NCBI GenBank assembly: GCA_963576475.1
Contig: OY754973.1
Span: forward strand, 10,516,552 to 10,580,551
Direction: 5' to 3'
Source of the DNA: Molanna angustata
Taxonomy: Eukaryota; Arthropoda; Insecta; Trichoptera; Molannidae
DNA: 64,000 bases
Shown here in pieces: positions 1 to 11,426 of the stretch. The notes under the pieces are model-generated. The model had not been told where the DNA came from. It saw nothing but the letters and a program-made list of their open reading frames with translations, and made no database searches. Both the position numbers and the translations under genes were made by a program. The first letter of the stretch is position 1. Each line of letters starts with the position of its first letter.

Positions 1-275
1 TAATTTTAATTTACAATTCTTCATACATTGAGACACGTGAGGCAAATCATAATATGAGTTTCTAGTGGTCAATGCTTCCCCCCACTCCCCTTCCTACCTC
101 TCTCCTTTCCCATCCTGTCTTCATAATTGTTAATAAATGTGTATGTACTTAATATATTTAGAATACTATAATTGGCAACATAAAAATTATCTCTGTATAT
201 CTGTATAAATTTTTATTGTAATGCTGTTGTATTCTATAAAATAAAATAAAATAAAAAATAAAATAAAATAAAAAT
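1..275 (+). repeat. Interspersed repeat with AATAA-rich 3' tail
   Basis: The reverse complement of this stretch recurs at about 26110-26345, sharing the run of C around the CACTCCCC motif and the TTGTTAATAAAT segment. It ends in an (ATAAA)n-like tail near 239-275, as LINE or SINE 3' ends do. No coding potential was seen, and the class is not determined. Confidence 0.5.
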
Positions 276-1316
276 AGTTTTAGGCCTACAAAACTTTTAT
301 ACTCAGAATTGTGAATTTTTGTTTCAGTCGGGGGTTATCAACTTTTGAAATTTTGATTTATTTTTCCATATATCTCAGAAACCGTAAAAGCTAGAACGCT
401 GAAAATTGGTATAAACATAGACAAACACAAAATCTCAATCCAGGTTTTTTTTAAATTCCAGGGTTTCTCAAACATTTTTTATTAAGAAAAATATTTGTTT
501 ATGATAATAATGTAATATATAGTCACATCTAGCAGCATTTTCTGATTCAGTGTGGCTAAGTATGTAGGTAGTTCACACCATTCATTTTTATTCATTCAGT
601 CAGTAATATTTTTATGTTCATGCTATGTAGTATTTTTTATTTGAGTTTTTTTTTTACTTATTTATTCTTTGGTTTTTAATGTACATATGTACTTTGTTGT
701 TTAATTTACCTATCTTATATGTTTTTATTTTTCTTTATATATCCTCTGCTACCGTTGTTATGTCTAGATGTTTATAAATTGTTTTCTTTTGTTTATGCTG
801 TGTCATGTAATATTTAATTTTGTAAAGGGCTTTGAGCCGTGAATCAATAAATAAATAAATTTATGAGTTTAACTGCCTATATTTCAATTTTTTTTAAATA
901 TCCCCCACTAGATAATTTAATTTTCTATAAAAAATATAAACATTGTAGGAGTCCATCTCAATTTTTTTTTACAATTCTTATAAAAATTGAATTTAGTGAC
1001 GACATTGCTTCATACAATTTGTATGGCAGTCACCTATACACAATATCAAGAAGACTTAATAGTTTGATACTTCATCTCCAAACATACAATACATACCATC
1101 ATGCTGTTTTCATATTCCGGGTAGGAAAAGAAGACTGACCTCCATACTATCCTATCTTGACTAACTAGGTACATTTGTTGTATAGAAAACCAAATATCAT
1201 AAAATATTAAATAATTTGTATTTATGGGTTTATAATTTGGTACTTATTCTTCAACTATACATACTATCGCTTTCGACAGTTGGATCTCATGTGTTACATG
1301 TAACTAGTAGTATAAT
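276..1316 (+). repeat. (CA)n-element family, copy 1, split by an insertion
   Basis: Bases 276-507 and 858-1316 match copies at 26568-27590 (minus), 51762-52845 (minus) and 54422-55216 (plus). Shared blocks include CCATATATCTCAGAAACC and CGACAGTTGGATCTCATG. The family is interrupted by about 350 bp (508-857) ending in GAATCAATAAATAAATAAAT, which looks like a retroposed insertion with an (AAAT)n tail. The (GT)n end seen in other copies is missing, replaced by the preceding repeat. Confidence 0.6.
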
Positions 1317-1484
1317 AAGTTAATTAAACTGACTGCGTACACAATAAAGTAGATAAAATAAAAAATAACACGTTCGACGGATTGCATAACATCAGGAGCA
1401 ATCAGAAAATGATATAAAATAATAATAAAAAATAAAAAAATAAATAATTTGCTTAACTTTTACAATCATTATTACGATATATAT

Positions 1485-1985
1485 GACCATAGTGCAGTTG
1501 GTAAGTCATATGGTTTCTGTGCGGGCGTCCTGTGTTTGATCCCCAGCAGAGGAGAAGTTTATCTTTTTTTAATGAATATGTAGGTACTTGTTAAACAAGT
1601 ACATATACATCTTCCTTCTTCTTCAGCCTATTTCCGTCCACTCCTGAACGAAGGCCTCCTCCATTTGACTCCACGTAGTCCTGTCCTGTGCAGTTTACAT
1701 CCAGGATGTCTTCCTACGTTCCCTAAAATAACTATAAATGCTTTTGCTATAGGTGAACGAAATCGGTCGAAGCAGGATTCGAACTCGCAACCACTGGATT
1801 AGGTGTTAGCCCAGCGCGCTAACCGCTTTGCCATCGACGCTAAATCTTATTTCATTTCTCATGGAAATATAGCTTTTGTGGGCTGGAATCACTGGTTATT
1901 TGGAATAAACAGCCATTATGGCAATAAACATGGAACTTGCACAGGGTGCAAGGAAGTGTTAAAGTGATGAATAATTAAAGACCAT
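1485..1985 (+). mobile_element. SINE-3 with nested SINE-1
   Basis: A tRNA-like head (GTGCAGTTGGTAAG box A; a degenerate box B near 1540) begins a SINE whose body resumes at about 1844-1960 (GGGCTGGAATCAC, GGCAATAAACATGG). Between them sits a minus-strand SINE-1 (about 1565-1843). That insert is itself interrupted at about 1613-1708 by a fragment bounded by TCTTCC on both sides. This gives three layers of insertion. Confidence 0.55.
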
Positions 1986-1996
1986 TTCAATATTTA

Positions 1997-2180
1997 GATG
2001 GTTCGATGGCAGAGCGGTTAGCGCGCTGGGCTAGTAATCCAGTAGTCGCGAGTTCAAATCCTGCCTCGATCGATTTCGTTCACCTATAGCACAAGCATTA
2101 ATGCTTAATTTAGGGAATGTAGGAAGATGTATAAGTACTTTTTTAACAAAGCTTATTCATTTTTATTTCAAAAAAAATAT
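1997..2180 (+). mobile_element. SINE-1 (tRNA-derived)
   Basis: The tRNA-like head has AGAGCGGTTAGCGCGC (box A region), GGGCTAGTAATCCAG (anticodon-arm-like) and GAGTTCAAATCC (box B region). A body follows with TTTAGGGAATGTAGGAAGATG and a T/A-rich end. Near-identical copies lie at 7549-7716, 11427-11624 and in the nested copy near 1.6-1.84 kb. It is a retroposon head, not a free tRNA gene. Confidence 0.65.
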
Positions 2181-2406
2181 CGAAAGGTGAACTAATAATA
2201 AATTAATTATTTATTTATTTATTTGATGTACCTACAATTAAATGAACAAAGTCAGATTTATATAGGGCAATTAATTCCAATCATATCTTTTCACTATTTT
2301 TTTAAAAACCTTTTCAACTCATTTTAATTTTTTTTCACATAATCATTCTTTCAAACCATCACGGCATATTCTAGAACGTCAAGTTACCAGCGACAAGGAC
2401 GCGGGT
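2181..2406. other. AT-rich spacer
   Basis: Contains a short (TTTA)n tract near 2205-2225. I see no gene or recognisable element. Confidence 0.5.
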
Positions 2407-3012
2407 GTGCATTTCCTCTGGAGTGGCGCCCCCCAATACCTACTGAATAACCTAGACGCTGTCCAAAGGCGTGCTTTACGTTTGATTGATGATACATCAC
2501 TGACTGATGGATTGCAATCACTAGAACACAGACGCAGAGTCTGTATTTTAAGTTTATTCTATAGATACTACCACGGGAATTGCTCAGAAGAACTTGCATC
2601 TTTGGTCCCTCCTCCACCCACTCGCAATAGAGTCACTCGCTTTACTCAATCACAACACCCATTCACAGTAAACCTTCTACATATACGAACCAGTCGCTTC
2701 TCGAACTCCTTTATTAATACAGCAGCCCGACTGTGGAACAATCTTCCGAATTCTGTGTTTCCACCTTCGTACAACCTGGGTCTTTTTAAAATCCGATTAA
2801 TAAACTCTTTTCTAGATTGCAAACCCCTCCCAACGCTACGTAGTGCGCTTCTTCGGAAGAGTAAAATGGACCCAAATCCTAATAGCTGGTGTCCCCTACG
2901 TGGACATGTTAAAAAAAAAGCACGACACATGCGTGCATCCCCTCACACAAATCTCGTCTCACCTAAAAAGACAATTTTTAGAATGGGTGTCGAACCTCAT
3001 GTTATTAAATAA
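2407..3012 (+). mobile_element. 5'-truncated LINE, end of reverse transcriptase ORF
   Basis: A 201-codon open frame reads like the end of ORF2 of a CR1/Jockey-type non-LTR retrotransposon. It has LWSGAP, then LDAVQRRALRLIDD, then a SLFYRYYHG block, then an R-T-S-R-F-S..ARLWNNLP block and a final FK-x-R segment, in the usual order. The catalytic palm is absent, so this is a dead 3' fragment. The downstream piece around 2900-2990 (CTCGTCTCACCTAA) recurs at about 60615-60700. Assignment to LINE is fairly sure; the clade is a guess. Confidence 0.65.
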
Positions 3013-3015
3013 TAA

Positions 3016-3058
3016 ATGAAAATACAACAGGCTAAATTTTAGCCTGATGTATTTTCAA
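3016..3058. repeat. Perfect-stem hairpin after LINE fragment
   Basis: TGAAAATACA followed by ACAGGCTAAA faces TTTAGCCTG and TGTATTTTCA, a stem of about 20 bp with a short loop. It could be a transposon end or a retroposed 3' structure; no function is assigned. Confidence 0.45.
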
Positions 3059-3059
3059 T

Positions 3060-3944
3060 TACTAGACTTACCCGAAAACAATGATAATTGTAAAGAGTGG
3101 AAGCACTATTCTATGCCGGTGCCTCACATAAACTGGCGTGAAAATATACATCATGTGAATGTCATGAAATAATTTATAAAATACTTAACTTAAATTTAAT
3201 ATAGTTTATTGTATTTTTATTTTATTTTATTTTATTATATTTGAGTAAAATACAAATAATTAAGTATTTGATCCAATCGAAGAAGTCGAGAAAGCATAAA
3301 TGAAAATGTTGCAGTCTGAGGTTAAGTTCATTATAAAACTTTACTTTTGATTCAATTTTAAAATGTGCTATTATTTTGTTAAAGTTTATTCATTAAAATT
3401 GATATTTTATCTTCATTACTGTATTGATTTTTCTAAATAAAATTTAAAATGCAGGTATTCATCCACAGATTAGATTATTACGACCGAAATTTTTCACCAA
3501 GGTGTCTCAGCATTATCAAGGTCGAAAAGAAACTTGATAAGGGCTTGATAAAGACCTCGGTAATGCCTCGACACCTCCTGCAAAAACGTTTGATGGTAAT
3601 TTTATTTGTTAATTTTAAAATTGATTTCCGCTTTGTCAACACAAAAACTATTGTTTATTTTTATTTTAATATAGGTAGATTATCGTAAAAATATATAGCA
3701 TTTATGTACCTATTGACTGCAGATTTTTTTTATGGATGTACTCACGGACAATTGGAGGCTGTTGAACCAATCAGGATTGCAATGTATGGACAGTGAACTA
3801 TTCAGATGGACGGATAAAGACTATAAATATTGTCCACTTTCATATGGTAATTGTGGTCAATTGAATTGCCTCTCAAATTGTTCATCGTCTTTTACATCAA
3901 TTTATTGATTCCATTGCGAGTTGCGAGAACCTACGCAATGTTAT
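3060..3944. other. AT-rich region without recognised gene
   Basis: A TTTTA-type simple tract lies near 3215-3240. The short open frames here (for example 3449-3688) show no familiar motif and no splice context like the gene family further on. Nothing is supported. Confidence 0.4.
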
Positions 3945-4166
3945 GGCCCCTCTACACTATCGGCGCGGCGATTACAGACGATTACGCGCGAGCCGAGTAT
4001 GTAGAGGGCATAGGTACTCGGCTATACTCGGCGATCATCGTCTATAATCGTCTGCGACCCGTGTATTGTCGTTTTTTCGGGCACGCATCAAAGGGAATCG
4101 CCGGGAGGTTGCGTTGAGGTGTCCACAAGATCGCCGATCATTGCCGATCATTGAATAGTGTAGTGG
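3945..4166. mobile_element. GC-rich MITE-like element
   Basis: The left end CCTCTACACTAT is mirrored by ATAGTGTAGTGG at the right. The interior is far richer in G+C than its surroundings (repeated CGCCGAT/GATCGCCGA motifs). About 220 bp with no coding frame of note. The ends are imperfect, so class and exact borders are uncertain. Confidence 0.4.
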
Positions 4167-4208
4167 TTGGTACATCAAATTTATAACAAAAAAGCAAACA
4201 GAAAGATT

Positions 4209-5245
4209 AACACGTAACATTATTAAATGTTAAATCACAGCAACAAAGTAAGGAGAGAGATAGAGGTTGTGGGTTGTGAGAGAGTTTGGGGAAGGAGTGC
4301 CAAATTAAAGTTATTAGAGAAGTATAACAGCATTAGTCTTTTTTTTAAATTGAATCGATTGATACGTAATATCATCACTGAAGGTGTTCTATAATCTTTC
4401 TGGTTGTACTTCAAAAGATGAACAGAGAAATTCAGTAGAATGAATGGGAATAGCTAGTGTAAAAAATATAAACACGTAACATTACTAAATGTTAAATCAC
4501 AGCAAGAAAGAAAGAAGGAATATAGAGGCTGTGAGATGTGAGAGAGAATGGGGATGGAGTATCAATTAAAAGTTATTAGAGAAGTATAACAGCATTTGTC
4601 TTTTTTTAAAGTTGAATCGATTGATACGTAATATCATCACTGAAGGTGTTCTATAGTCTTTCTGGTTGTACTTCAAAAGATGAACAGAGAAATTCAGTAG
4701 AATGAATGGGAATAGCTTATGTAAGAAAGATAAACACGTAACATTATTAAATGTTAAATCACAGCAACAAAGAAAGAAGGAATATTGAGGCTGTGAGATG
4801 TGAGAGAGAATGGGGATGGAGTATCAATTAAAAGTTATTAGAGAAATATAACAGCATTTGTCTTTTTTTAAAGTTGAATCGATTGATACGTAATATCATC
4901 ACTGAAGGTGTTCTATAGTCTTTCTGGTTGTACATCAAAAGATGAACAGAGAAATTCAGTAGAATGAATGGGAATAGCTAGTGTAAGAAATATAAACACA
5001 TAACATTATTAAATGTTAAATCACAGCAACAAAGAAAGAAGGGATATAGAGGCTGTGAGATGTGAGAGAGAATGGGGATGGAGTATCAATTAAAAGTTAT
5101 TAGAGAAATATAACAGCATTTGTCTTTTTTTAAAGTTGAATCGATTGATACGTAATATCATCACTGAAGGTGTTCTATAGTCTTTCTGGTTGTACTTCAA
5201 AAGATGAACAGAGAAATTCAGTAGAATGAATGGGAATAGCTAGTA
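4209..5245. repeat. 262-bp tandem array, four copies
   Basis: Units start with AACACGTAACATTA or a near match at 4209, 4471, 4733 and 4995, so the spacing is 262 bp three times in a row. Each unit carries TCGATTGATACGTAATATCA and GGTTGTACTTCAAAAGATG. Units differ by scattered substitutions and short indels. A diverged relative of the unit end is seen near 15460-15575, so it may have amplified from a dispersed retroelement. Confidence 0.8.
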
Positions 5246-5455
5246 TGATTCGATCAGCAGATCGAAGAGCCAAACCGTGATTCAACAAGAAAATAACATT
5301 CTTCTTAAGATATCGGGGTGAATAAGTGTTATTAATTATAAAAAAGCAGTAGTGAAAGTTAATGAATGTTACATTGACGAATTTGCATTTTGCATTTACG
5401 GCCAGCGAAGTAGATTTCGGTAACATGATCATATTTTCTAAGATTTTAAATAAGG

Positions 5456-5687
5456 TACTGCCTCCCTGACCAGCCAGGATAACCTAGGATATACATCGTT
5501 TTTTTAAACCTAACCTACAAAAGTTTGGTAAAAATAAGTTGGTTAGGTTTGTTTGTAGTTATAATTGCGTCTGGCGTGAGCCAGTTGCATTATATATTAA
5601 AAAAAGTAACTAAAATATTAAAATAAAATAACTAAATTGGTGTTTGTCAAATAATTTTTAACCAGCTGGCTGGTCAGGGAGGCAGTA
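5456..5687. mobile_element. MITE with 22-bp terminal inverted repeats
   Basis: Begins TACTGCCTCCCTGACCAGCC and ends with its reverse complement GGCTGGTCAGGGAGGCAGTA. Flanking TA on each side fits a TA target duplication, as in Tc1/mariner-type elements. The interior (AGTTTGGTAAAAATA, GGTTAGGTTTGTTTGTAGT, CTGGCGTGAGCCAGTTGC) is shared in inverted orientation with a different MITE at 61077-61288. Confidence 0.7.
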
Positions 5688-5689
5688 CA

Positions 5690-6090
5690 TTTAAATAAAG
5701 CGTTTAGGTACATACATTTTGAAATCGTTCAAGTTAACAGACGTCAGCATAATCACAGAGTAATAGGTACTTTGTGAGCATAATCAAGCAAAGCGTGATT
5801 TTGGAATATGTCGCAAGAATTTTTTTAGTCTATCGAGAGTATACTGAAAAACAGATTTTCACTGACATGATAAATTTTTTTTTCATCCCACGAAAGATCC
5901 TCGTCGACGAAGATTCCAAGATTTTTAACGAGGGTTTTATTTTTGTTATTGATAATATTATGATTAGTTAAATGTGTAAAAAAAATATATAAATAATCCT
6001 GTTTACCGTTCGAATGTTCCTTAAGGATTATTAAGGAACAGGTTTTTTTCGCGCACGCGCACTCCTCACTTTTATACGTCATTTACCGAA
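5690..6090. other. Spacer, no feature
   Basis: AT-rich. It holds a small palindrome near 6017-6040 (GTTCCTTAAGGATTATTAAGGAAC). No supported gene. Confidence 0.4.
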
Positions 6091-6094
6091 TCGT

Positions 6095-6291
6095 TTGTTT
6101 TGCCAGACACCTTTGTTCAAATTAACGAACACCACCGTAATTATCAGAACCGATTCTCTCTCGGATTACCTTTTTTCTCTCTCTCTCAACATCGAGATGC
6201 AGGCGCGAAAGCCAGAAAGAGATGGCTGGATAATCTCGACTCAGACGTTGAGGGACGTCTTGTGCAGAAAGCAGGTGAGTTAATATCGTGA
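6095..6291 (+). other. GC-richer island, possible LINE scrap
   Basis: One frame contains AKARKRWLDNLDSDV, which resembles the K-R-W-x-D tail motif seen at the ends of LINE ORFs (compare TKRWKDSW at about 16.97 kb). A GTGAGT donor-like site follows at about 6272. Too short to prove either a LINE remnant or an exon. Confidence 0.25.
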
Positions 6292-6329
6292 TTAAGGGCT
6301 TGCTTCCTACATCCATTTATTTGGGTAGT

Positions 6330-7300
6330 GCCGCCTGTCGAAAAGATCATACATTAAAATAAATTGTAATGTTTGAAAACAAAGCCGACATTATACCTAC
6401 ATTGTTTTTTAAGTTGTTTATTTTCATAACGATTTTCGTATTATTTATTATAATGATAAAAATAAGAAATTATACCTGTACCATAAAATAAGATGACATA
6501 TTTACCTTAAAATAAGATGACATCATGAAGGTATTAGTCGACATACAATTTTAACATTCCTACTTAACATGCCTATATTTTGTTCGTTGTGATAAATATT
6601 AATATAAGTGAGGAGCAAAATTATTTTTTCAGACCGATTTTCGACTTTTGCAGTGGTCAAAGGGTCTCTTAAAAAAATCTTTGAACTAAACAAGTAAGTA
6701 TTTGTACTGTTTATATACTCGTGTTTTTTAATTGTTTATATATTTTTTTTGGATAGTACCTAGAAATGCACTTTAGTGTTGATATTTTAATGTGTATGTT
6801 TTTTATTATTCGCTACTACCACCACCACCCGCTCTGCATATGGGGACTGTAAACGGCCCCTTCACAGAACGCTAAATGAGCGACAAAAAAATTGCATAGT
6901 ATGAAAAGTAGCTCATGGAACTCTCTAGATTAGCAATCTCGGCACCGTAGTGCAAAAAGAACAATCGACGAATGTGAATGGAAGATTCATACTCGTGGAC
7001 TGTCATCGACTTCAGATCTTTTTAAATGTAATGCATCAAAGGCGTAACTAAGGTCTCTTTATAAAAAATAAACTTAATGGGAATAAACCAATAGTAAGGC
7101 ACCATAACTATGACAGAACTTCTTGAAGGCTTTTAAAGTGTTCTTCGAGATCACAAAATCCGCGTGTCCAATGGGACCTTGAAGAGACCCACGGACAGCA
7201 ACGAGGAGCTCCGATCTATTGGGTGGCAACCGAACCATTGGGTGGCAAAAATCCCACAGGATTATTTTGGTCGGGGTATTGTATAAAAAACTTACTCATT
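6330..7300. other. AT-rich region, nothing recognised
   Basis: I see no gene, terminal repeats or tandem array here beyond two near-copies of AAAATAAGATGACAT near 6485-6525. Confidence 0.4.
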
Positions 7301-7480
7301 AAGCATGAATGTTGTCGAGGCGATGAATGTGTGTAAAGATAGGAAAATGTGGCATTCTGTTCGTCTACCATCTCCATTATGGACATAGCGTGATGATATG
7401 TATGTATATCAAAAAAACTTTACCTAACGATTGTATGTTGATTCTATTGTGTAACCATTTGCTAATGAAATAAATATAAA
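7300..7480 (+). mobile_element. Decayed LINE 3' fragment
   Basis: The frame around 7308-7388 reads NVVEAMNVCKDRKMWHSV and then stops, matching the D-R-x-x-W pattern near the end of LINE ORF2 proteins. It is followed by an AAATAAATATAAAA tail. Only about 30 codons are recognisable. Confidence 0.3.
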
Positions 7481-7486
7481 ATACCA

Positions 7487-7838
7487 GGAGAGCAAGTCTG
7501 GTCAACGGGCGAAATCAAAACCAACCATATTTACCCATACCATGGATATAATTTTTTTTTTTTTATAATAAAAAATGAATATGTCCTTGTTAAACAAGTA
7601 CATATACATCTTCCTACGTTCCCTAAAATAAGGTGAACGAAATCGGTCGAGGCAGGATTCGAACTCGCGACCACTGAATTACTAGCCCAGCGCGCTAACC
7701 GCTCTGCCATCGACCCATCTTATGGAGTTCTTTAATATCTAAAGATGTTATAGAACTGCATAAGATAATTTATTATATCCATGATATGGGTCAACATGGT
7801 TGGTTTTGATTTCGCCGGTTGATCAGACTTGTCCCCCA
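7487..7838. mobile_element. Palindromic MITE (PAL family) with nested SINE-1
   Basis: The left half has GCAAGTCTGGT and GCGAAATCAAAACC; the right half has GGTTTTGATTTCGCCGGTTG and GACTTGTCCCCC. Related copies are at 44985-45167 (empty) and 56164-56792 (expanded). A minus-strand SINE-1 (about 7549-7716, poly-T at its low-coordinate end) is inserted in the centre, between GGATATAAT and TCTTATGGAG. Confidence 0.65.
7549..7716 (-). mobile_element. SINE-1, nested in PAL MITE
   Basis: Reverse complement of the 11427-11624 copy: box B (GGATTCGAACTC on the plus strand), the GCGCGCTAACCGCTC stretch, and the GTACATATACATCTTCC tail. The oligo-T tract at 7552-7564 corresponds to the A tail. Confidence 0.65.
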
Positions 7839-7839
7839 G

Positions 7840-8697
7840 GGCCGGATACTGTTTCGCCAGGTGCAAATAAATATGGGGCGATAAATATGGTGAAATAAAG
7901 ATTATTTTCAAGGGAGGGTGTCACCTTTTCAATCATTTTATTTATTTGATATTTCTTCACACCCTGTGTAAGAATCGATTTTATTACCAAATATCATTAA
8001 TTTAAAGATAATTGTATGGACTTTAATTCACTTTGTATAAACTACTTTATACGACCGGTTTCAAGTGACCGCTCTTCCTCGGAAATTTGTCATCAGTCCT
8101 AACGAAGAAGCAAAGTAAATCATTGTCGACATAATTCAAAGCTGAGTAGCACCGAAGTAAAATAATACTTCTACTTTTTTCTATTATCATCGTTTTCGGA
8201 TGCCCTGATTTGTCTGATCTCACAACAGCATTAATTTATGCAGTATGTCAAGTATGTAGTGTCTTTTAAGGTGTGACAAGACTGGTGTGTGGTGATAACG
8301 CATCTATCGTGATTCCTTTTATAAGGAAATGTAAGGTTATTCACATTCGCATATTTGTTGCCGATTTCCCGACATTGTGGGATTATGCCGTGGATGTGTG
8401 TATATACCAACATATCAATGTACAAATTATACATCAAAAAATTAATTTTTGAAAAAATTAAATTATTATGTGTTTATATTTTTGTCTTCTAACTTTTTGA
8501 TTGTTTTTTTTTTCATATTTTATATAATTTGTTATTTTTGTACTTATTTTGATTTTTTTAAAAGGAAAACTCATTTTCCTTTTTCATTTTCACTTTCTAT
8601 TCTCTATATTTTTTTTCTATTGCTTTATTTTTTTCTATATCTTTTTTTTTATTTTTATATATTGTACAATGAAAAATGTTTGCATTTACTTATGTGA
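7840..8697. other. AT-rich spacer
   Basis: Bases 8010-8115 (GACCGGTTTCAAGTGACCG) resemble the arms of the foldback at 43858-44125. Bases 8300-8400 resemble a segment near 44180-44225 (CCTTTTATAAGG). Bases 8450-8700 are T-rich, and their hydrophobic open frames are composition artefacts. Confidence 0.35.
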
Positions 8698-9280
8698 TGG
8701 GCCGGTATTACAGTCTCAGTTTAATAGCTAAACTCAAGTTTTACAAAAAATATAGCGTATTACAGTGTCCGTTTATGCCTAATCTTCTCTCAAATACGTC
8801 ACTAAAACGACAAATATTTTACTCAACGTTTCTGGCGGATTAAATACTTAAGGGTGAGTCAACTGTCATTTCTCGACTCGTCGCTAGGTAACGCGTGCAG
8901 TTTCAGTGTTCTATCACTAGAGGCATTAGTTGTATCGACGGTGGCGCCACACAACAAAACAAACTGACAGCCGTATTGAAACGAACATGGGCAATTAAAA
9001 GCATTATTTTGGTGAAAAAAAATAAATTTACCATGTTGGATACTAAAAGAATAGTATTTCAAGTCGTAGCGTCCCGTTTTGTAGTTCGTATTATTTGAGG
9101 TTATTTAAAATTTGACAGATAATAACCACAGAATAAGTAAAATATGTCTATAATTGAAGATTTAGTAACTGACACATGTCATATTGCACTGTAATACGGA
9201 AATGGATTCAATCTCCCCTTAATATTAATCTTGAATTTAACAAACTCATTGAGTTGAGGGCCGACTGTAATACCGGCCCA
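8698..9280. mobile_element. Non-autonomous DNA transposon, 18-bp perfect TIRs
   Basis: TGGGCCGGTATTACAGTC at the left is exactly reverse-complemented by GACTGTAATACCGGCCCA at the right, 583 bp apart. The interior has no transposase-like frame. No clear target duplication was found. The GGGCC-type terminus would fit PIF/Harbinger-like or piggyBac-like elements; the superfamily is not settled. Confidence 0.7.
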
Positions 9281-9950
9281 GTTATGTTCTGAACTTATTA
9301 ATGATTTTTTTTTTAGCGTTTATAACAAAAAATAAATAAATAAAACTAGACCGTGATAAGCCTGATCTTGTATGTGCCCATCACTAGTTAATATCTTCTT
9401 GGTCCATTGGTCATCAGATGCGTTCTATCAGCGGGCATTGAATATATAGTCTGTTGGAAGTCAGCAAAGATCGTCGTGTATGATAAGGATCCGCTGTAGA
9501 CGTGTGACGTGCAGAGCGGACCGACGTTTGAAAGCCCCTGGCGTCCAGCGGGGTAGCCTTTGCCATAAATATGCGTGTAATTGGACCTAACCATCAAGCC
9601 TTACGTCAAACTCTTCCACAATAAATACATGCACGATTGAAACTGAATGCACCAATCAAATTATAAACCAATTCAAAATGCGTCCATTGAATTACTATTC
9701 TTCCTTGGTAATGTGTTGAGTAGGTAGATATCAAATATATACTGAAATATAAACCACGACCCTCGCGAGTTTCATAAAAAGCCACACTTTTCTATATTGT
9801 CAAATATTCATCATATCACACATATCTACACTCTATGATCTATCCAATATACCAATTTACTTAAGATACCTATAACATGATAAGTCTCGCCGACAGAAGA
9901 AAAATAATTGATGCCTTAACATTATATAAAATACGAGAAATTAAATAATT
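9281..9950. other. Unclassified spacer
   Basis: Bases 9388-9600 are slightly richer in G+C and open in one minus-strand frame (69 codons), but I recognise no motif in it. No supported gene. Confidence 0.35.
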
Positions 9951-10317
9951 GAATAAAACTTCAAATACGCTTTCTGCTATGCGCTGAAAGAATCCCTAAA
10001 ATTAAATGACAATCTCAAAGAGATAATTTTTGTAAATTGTTTTGTTAGATATTAAATAATTAAATAAATTTAATTCATAAAACTTCTCGTGTGCGCGCTG
10101 AACAAACCCACTAAATTTCACTTCAATACAAAACTTTTTTTTTCAATTTTTTTTTTTTTGAGATATCGAATAAATAAATAAATAAATTGTAATGCACAAA
10201 CCTTCTACAGAATGAGCTGAACAAATTCCTAAAGTTTCATCGCAATCGGATGGTTGGTTTAGGAGTTCATCGCGAACAAACAAATATACGTAAATCCATT
10301 TTTACATATATAGATGT
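9950..10317 (-). mobile_element. Helitron 5' part with degenerate internal repeats
   Basis: On the minus strand the terminus reads TCTATATATGTAAAAATGG at about 10317, a typical Helitron 5' start, followed by CGCGATGAACTCC and a CCATCCGATTGCGATGAAAC block shared with the Helitrons near 17.15 and 48.1 kb. About three degenerate units with a GCTGAACAAA..CTAAA core follow. No 3' CTAG end was identified. Confidence 0.5.
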
Positions 10318-10559
10318 CGTAATAAATTCGATTGCATTCAATTAAACAGTATGCTTCAAATTCAAATACCATCTAGAATAACGAGACAGCGGCGCCAACT
10401 ATTTCACAAATACACCGAGAACTAATGCAGGATTCAGGATACCGCTTTACAAAATATGTAAAAAAAATAATGATCAATTTAATGACCGTACTGTCATTTT
10501 TATTGTATCTGAAAATATAGTCTTCTTCTTCTTCCGCTTTAGTTAGGACTGTGTCCTGT

Positions 10560-11330
10560 TATACTCGGAGCCCGCGCTTGTGAGGTGGTCGTCTCGCTAT
10601 CCCTTCATCGCTTGGGTGGTCTTCCAGGGGGTCTGCTATTTGTTATCTCCCTATTCGCTGCTAACTTCAGCACTCGATCCGAACCTGCTCTCCCCACATG
10701 ATCTCTCCAGAATCGTCTTCGTGCTCTTCCCCATCGCACACCATCTTCAACATCACAGATTCTCCTTATTTCCGAGTTTCTTACTCTGTCACAAAGTGTT
10801 ACGCCTGCGATGGGTCGTAAGGTCTTCATCTCAGTGGTTCTTAGGAGGCTTTTTGTTCTGGCGGTGTCAGCTCTTGTTTCTATGCCTATATCATGATTGG
10901 TCTTACACAGGCCTTATAAATCCTTACCTTACTCTCCTTCAGCATGTCTCTGCTTCTCCATACAGCATTTTTCAAGCATCCAGCGACGATGGCGGCCTTA
11001 TTCGCTTGCTCTCTAACTTCGTCAAAGAGATTATTGTTGATGGACACTTTGACACCCATGTACTTAAATCGCATCACTTGTTCTATGGTTTTATTTTCGC
11101 TTGCAAGTTTGCATCGTACTGGATGCCTTGAGGCAACCATGCTTTTAGGTTTGTCTTCTGAGATTTTTATGTTAAATCTTTAAAAGGATAAATGGAATCT
11201 ATACAGCAGTCTCTGAAGATCATCTTCGGAATTAGCAATTGGGACAGCGTCATCTGCATAGCATATTATATCAATGTTTTTATCATCCATAGTGTAACCC
11301 AACCCCAATGATTTGACATCTACATAATGA
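10560..11330 (-). mobile_element. LINE fragment with YADD reverse transcriptase motif
   Basis: Read on the minus strand, an interrupted frame contains ICYADDAV (RT motif C, near 11265), NSEDDLQRLL, FKYMGVKVSINNN, KVRIYKACVRPIM, and, after a one-base frameshift near 10885, TEMKTLRP, DRVRNSEIR and RPPGRPPKR. This is the expected order for the palm-to-end part of a LINE ORF2, RTE-like in appearance. The endonuclease and motif A regions are missing. Dead element; the clade is tentative. Confidence 0.65.
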
Positions 11331-11426
11331 CATTGAACAAGAAAGAGTTGTATTAGATGTAATTTACAGAGTAGGTACTTGATGATGATCAGAGCCTATC
11401 ATGGGTGGTTTTTCTATTAGTTATAG

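Noticed and set aside
8449..8731. Hydrophobic small membrane proteins
   Set aside because: T-rich simple sequence yields F/I/L/Y-rich frames by composition; no start or splice support.
10580..11183. Plus-strand 183- and 79-codon frames
   Set aside because: Antisense of the minus-strand LINE with YADD motif.
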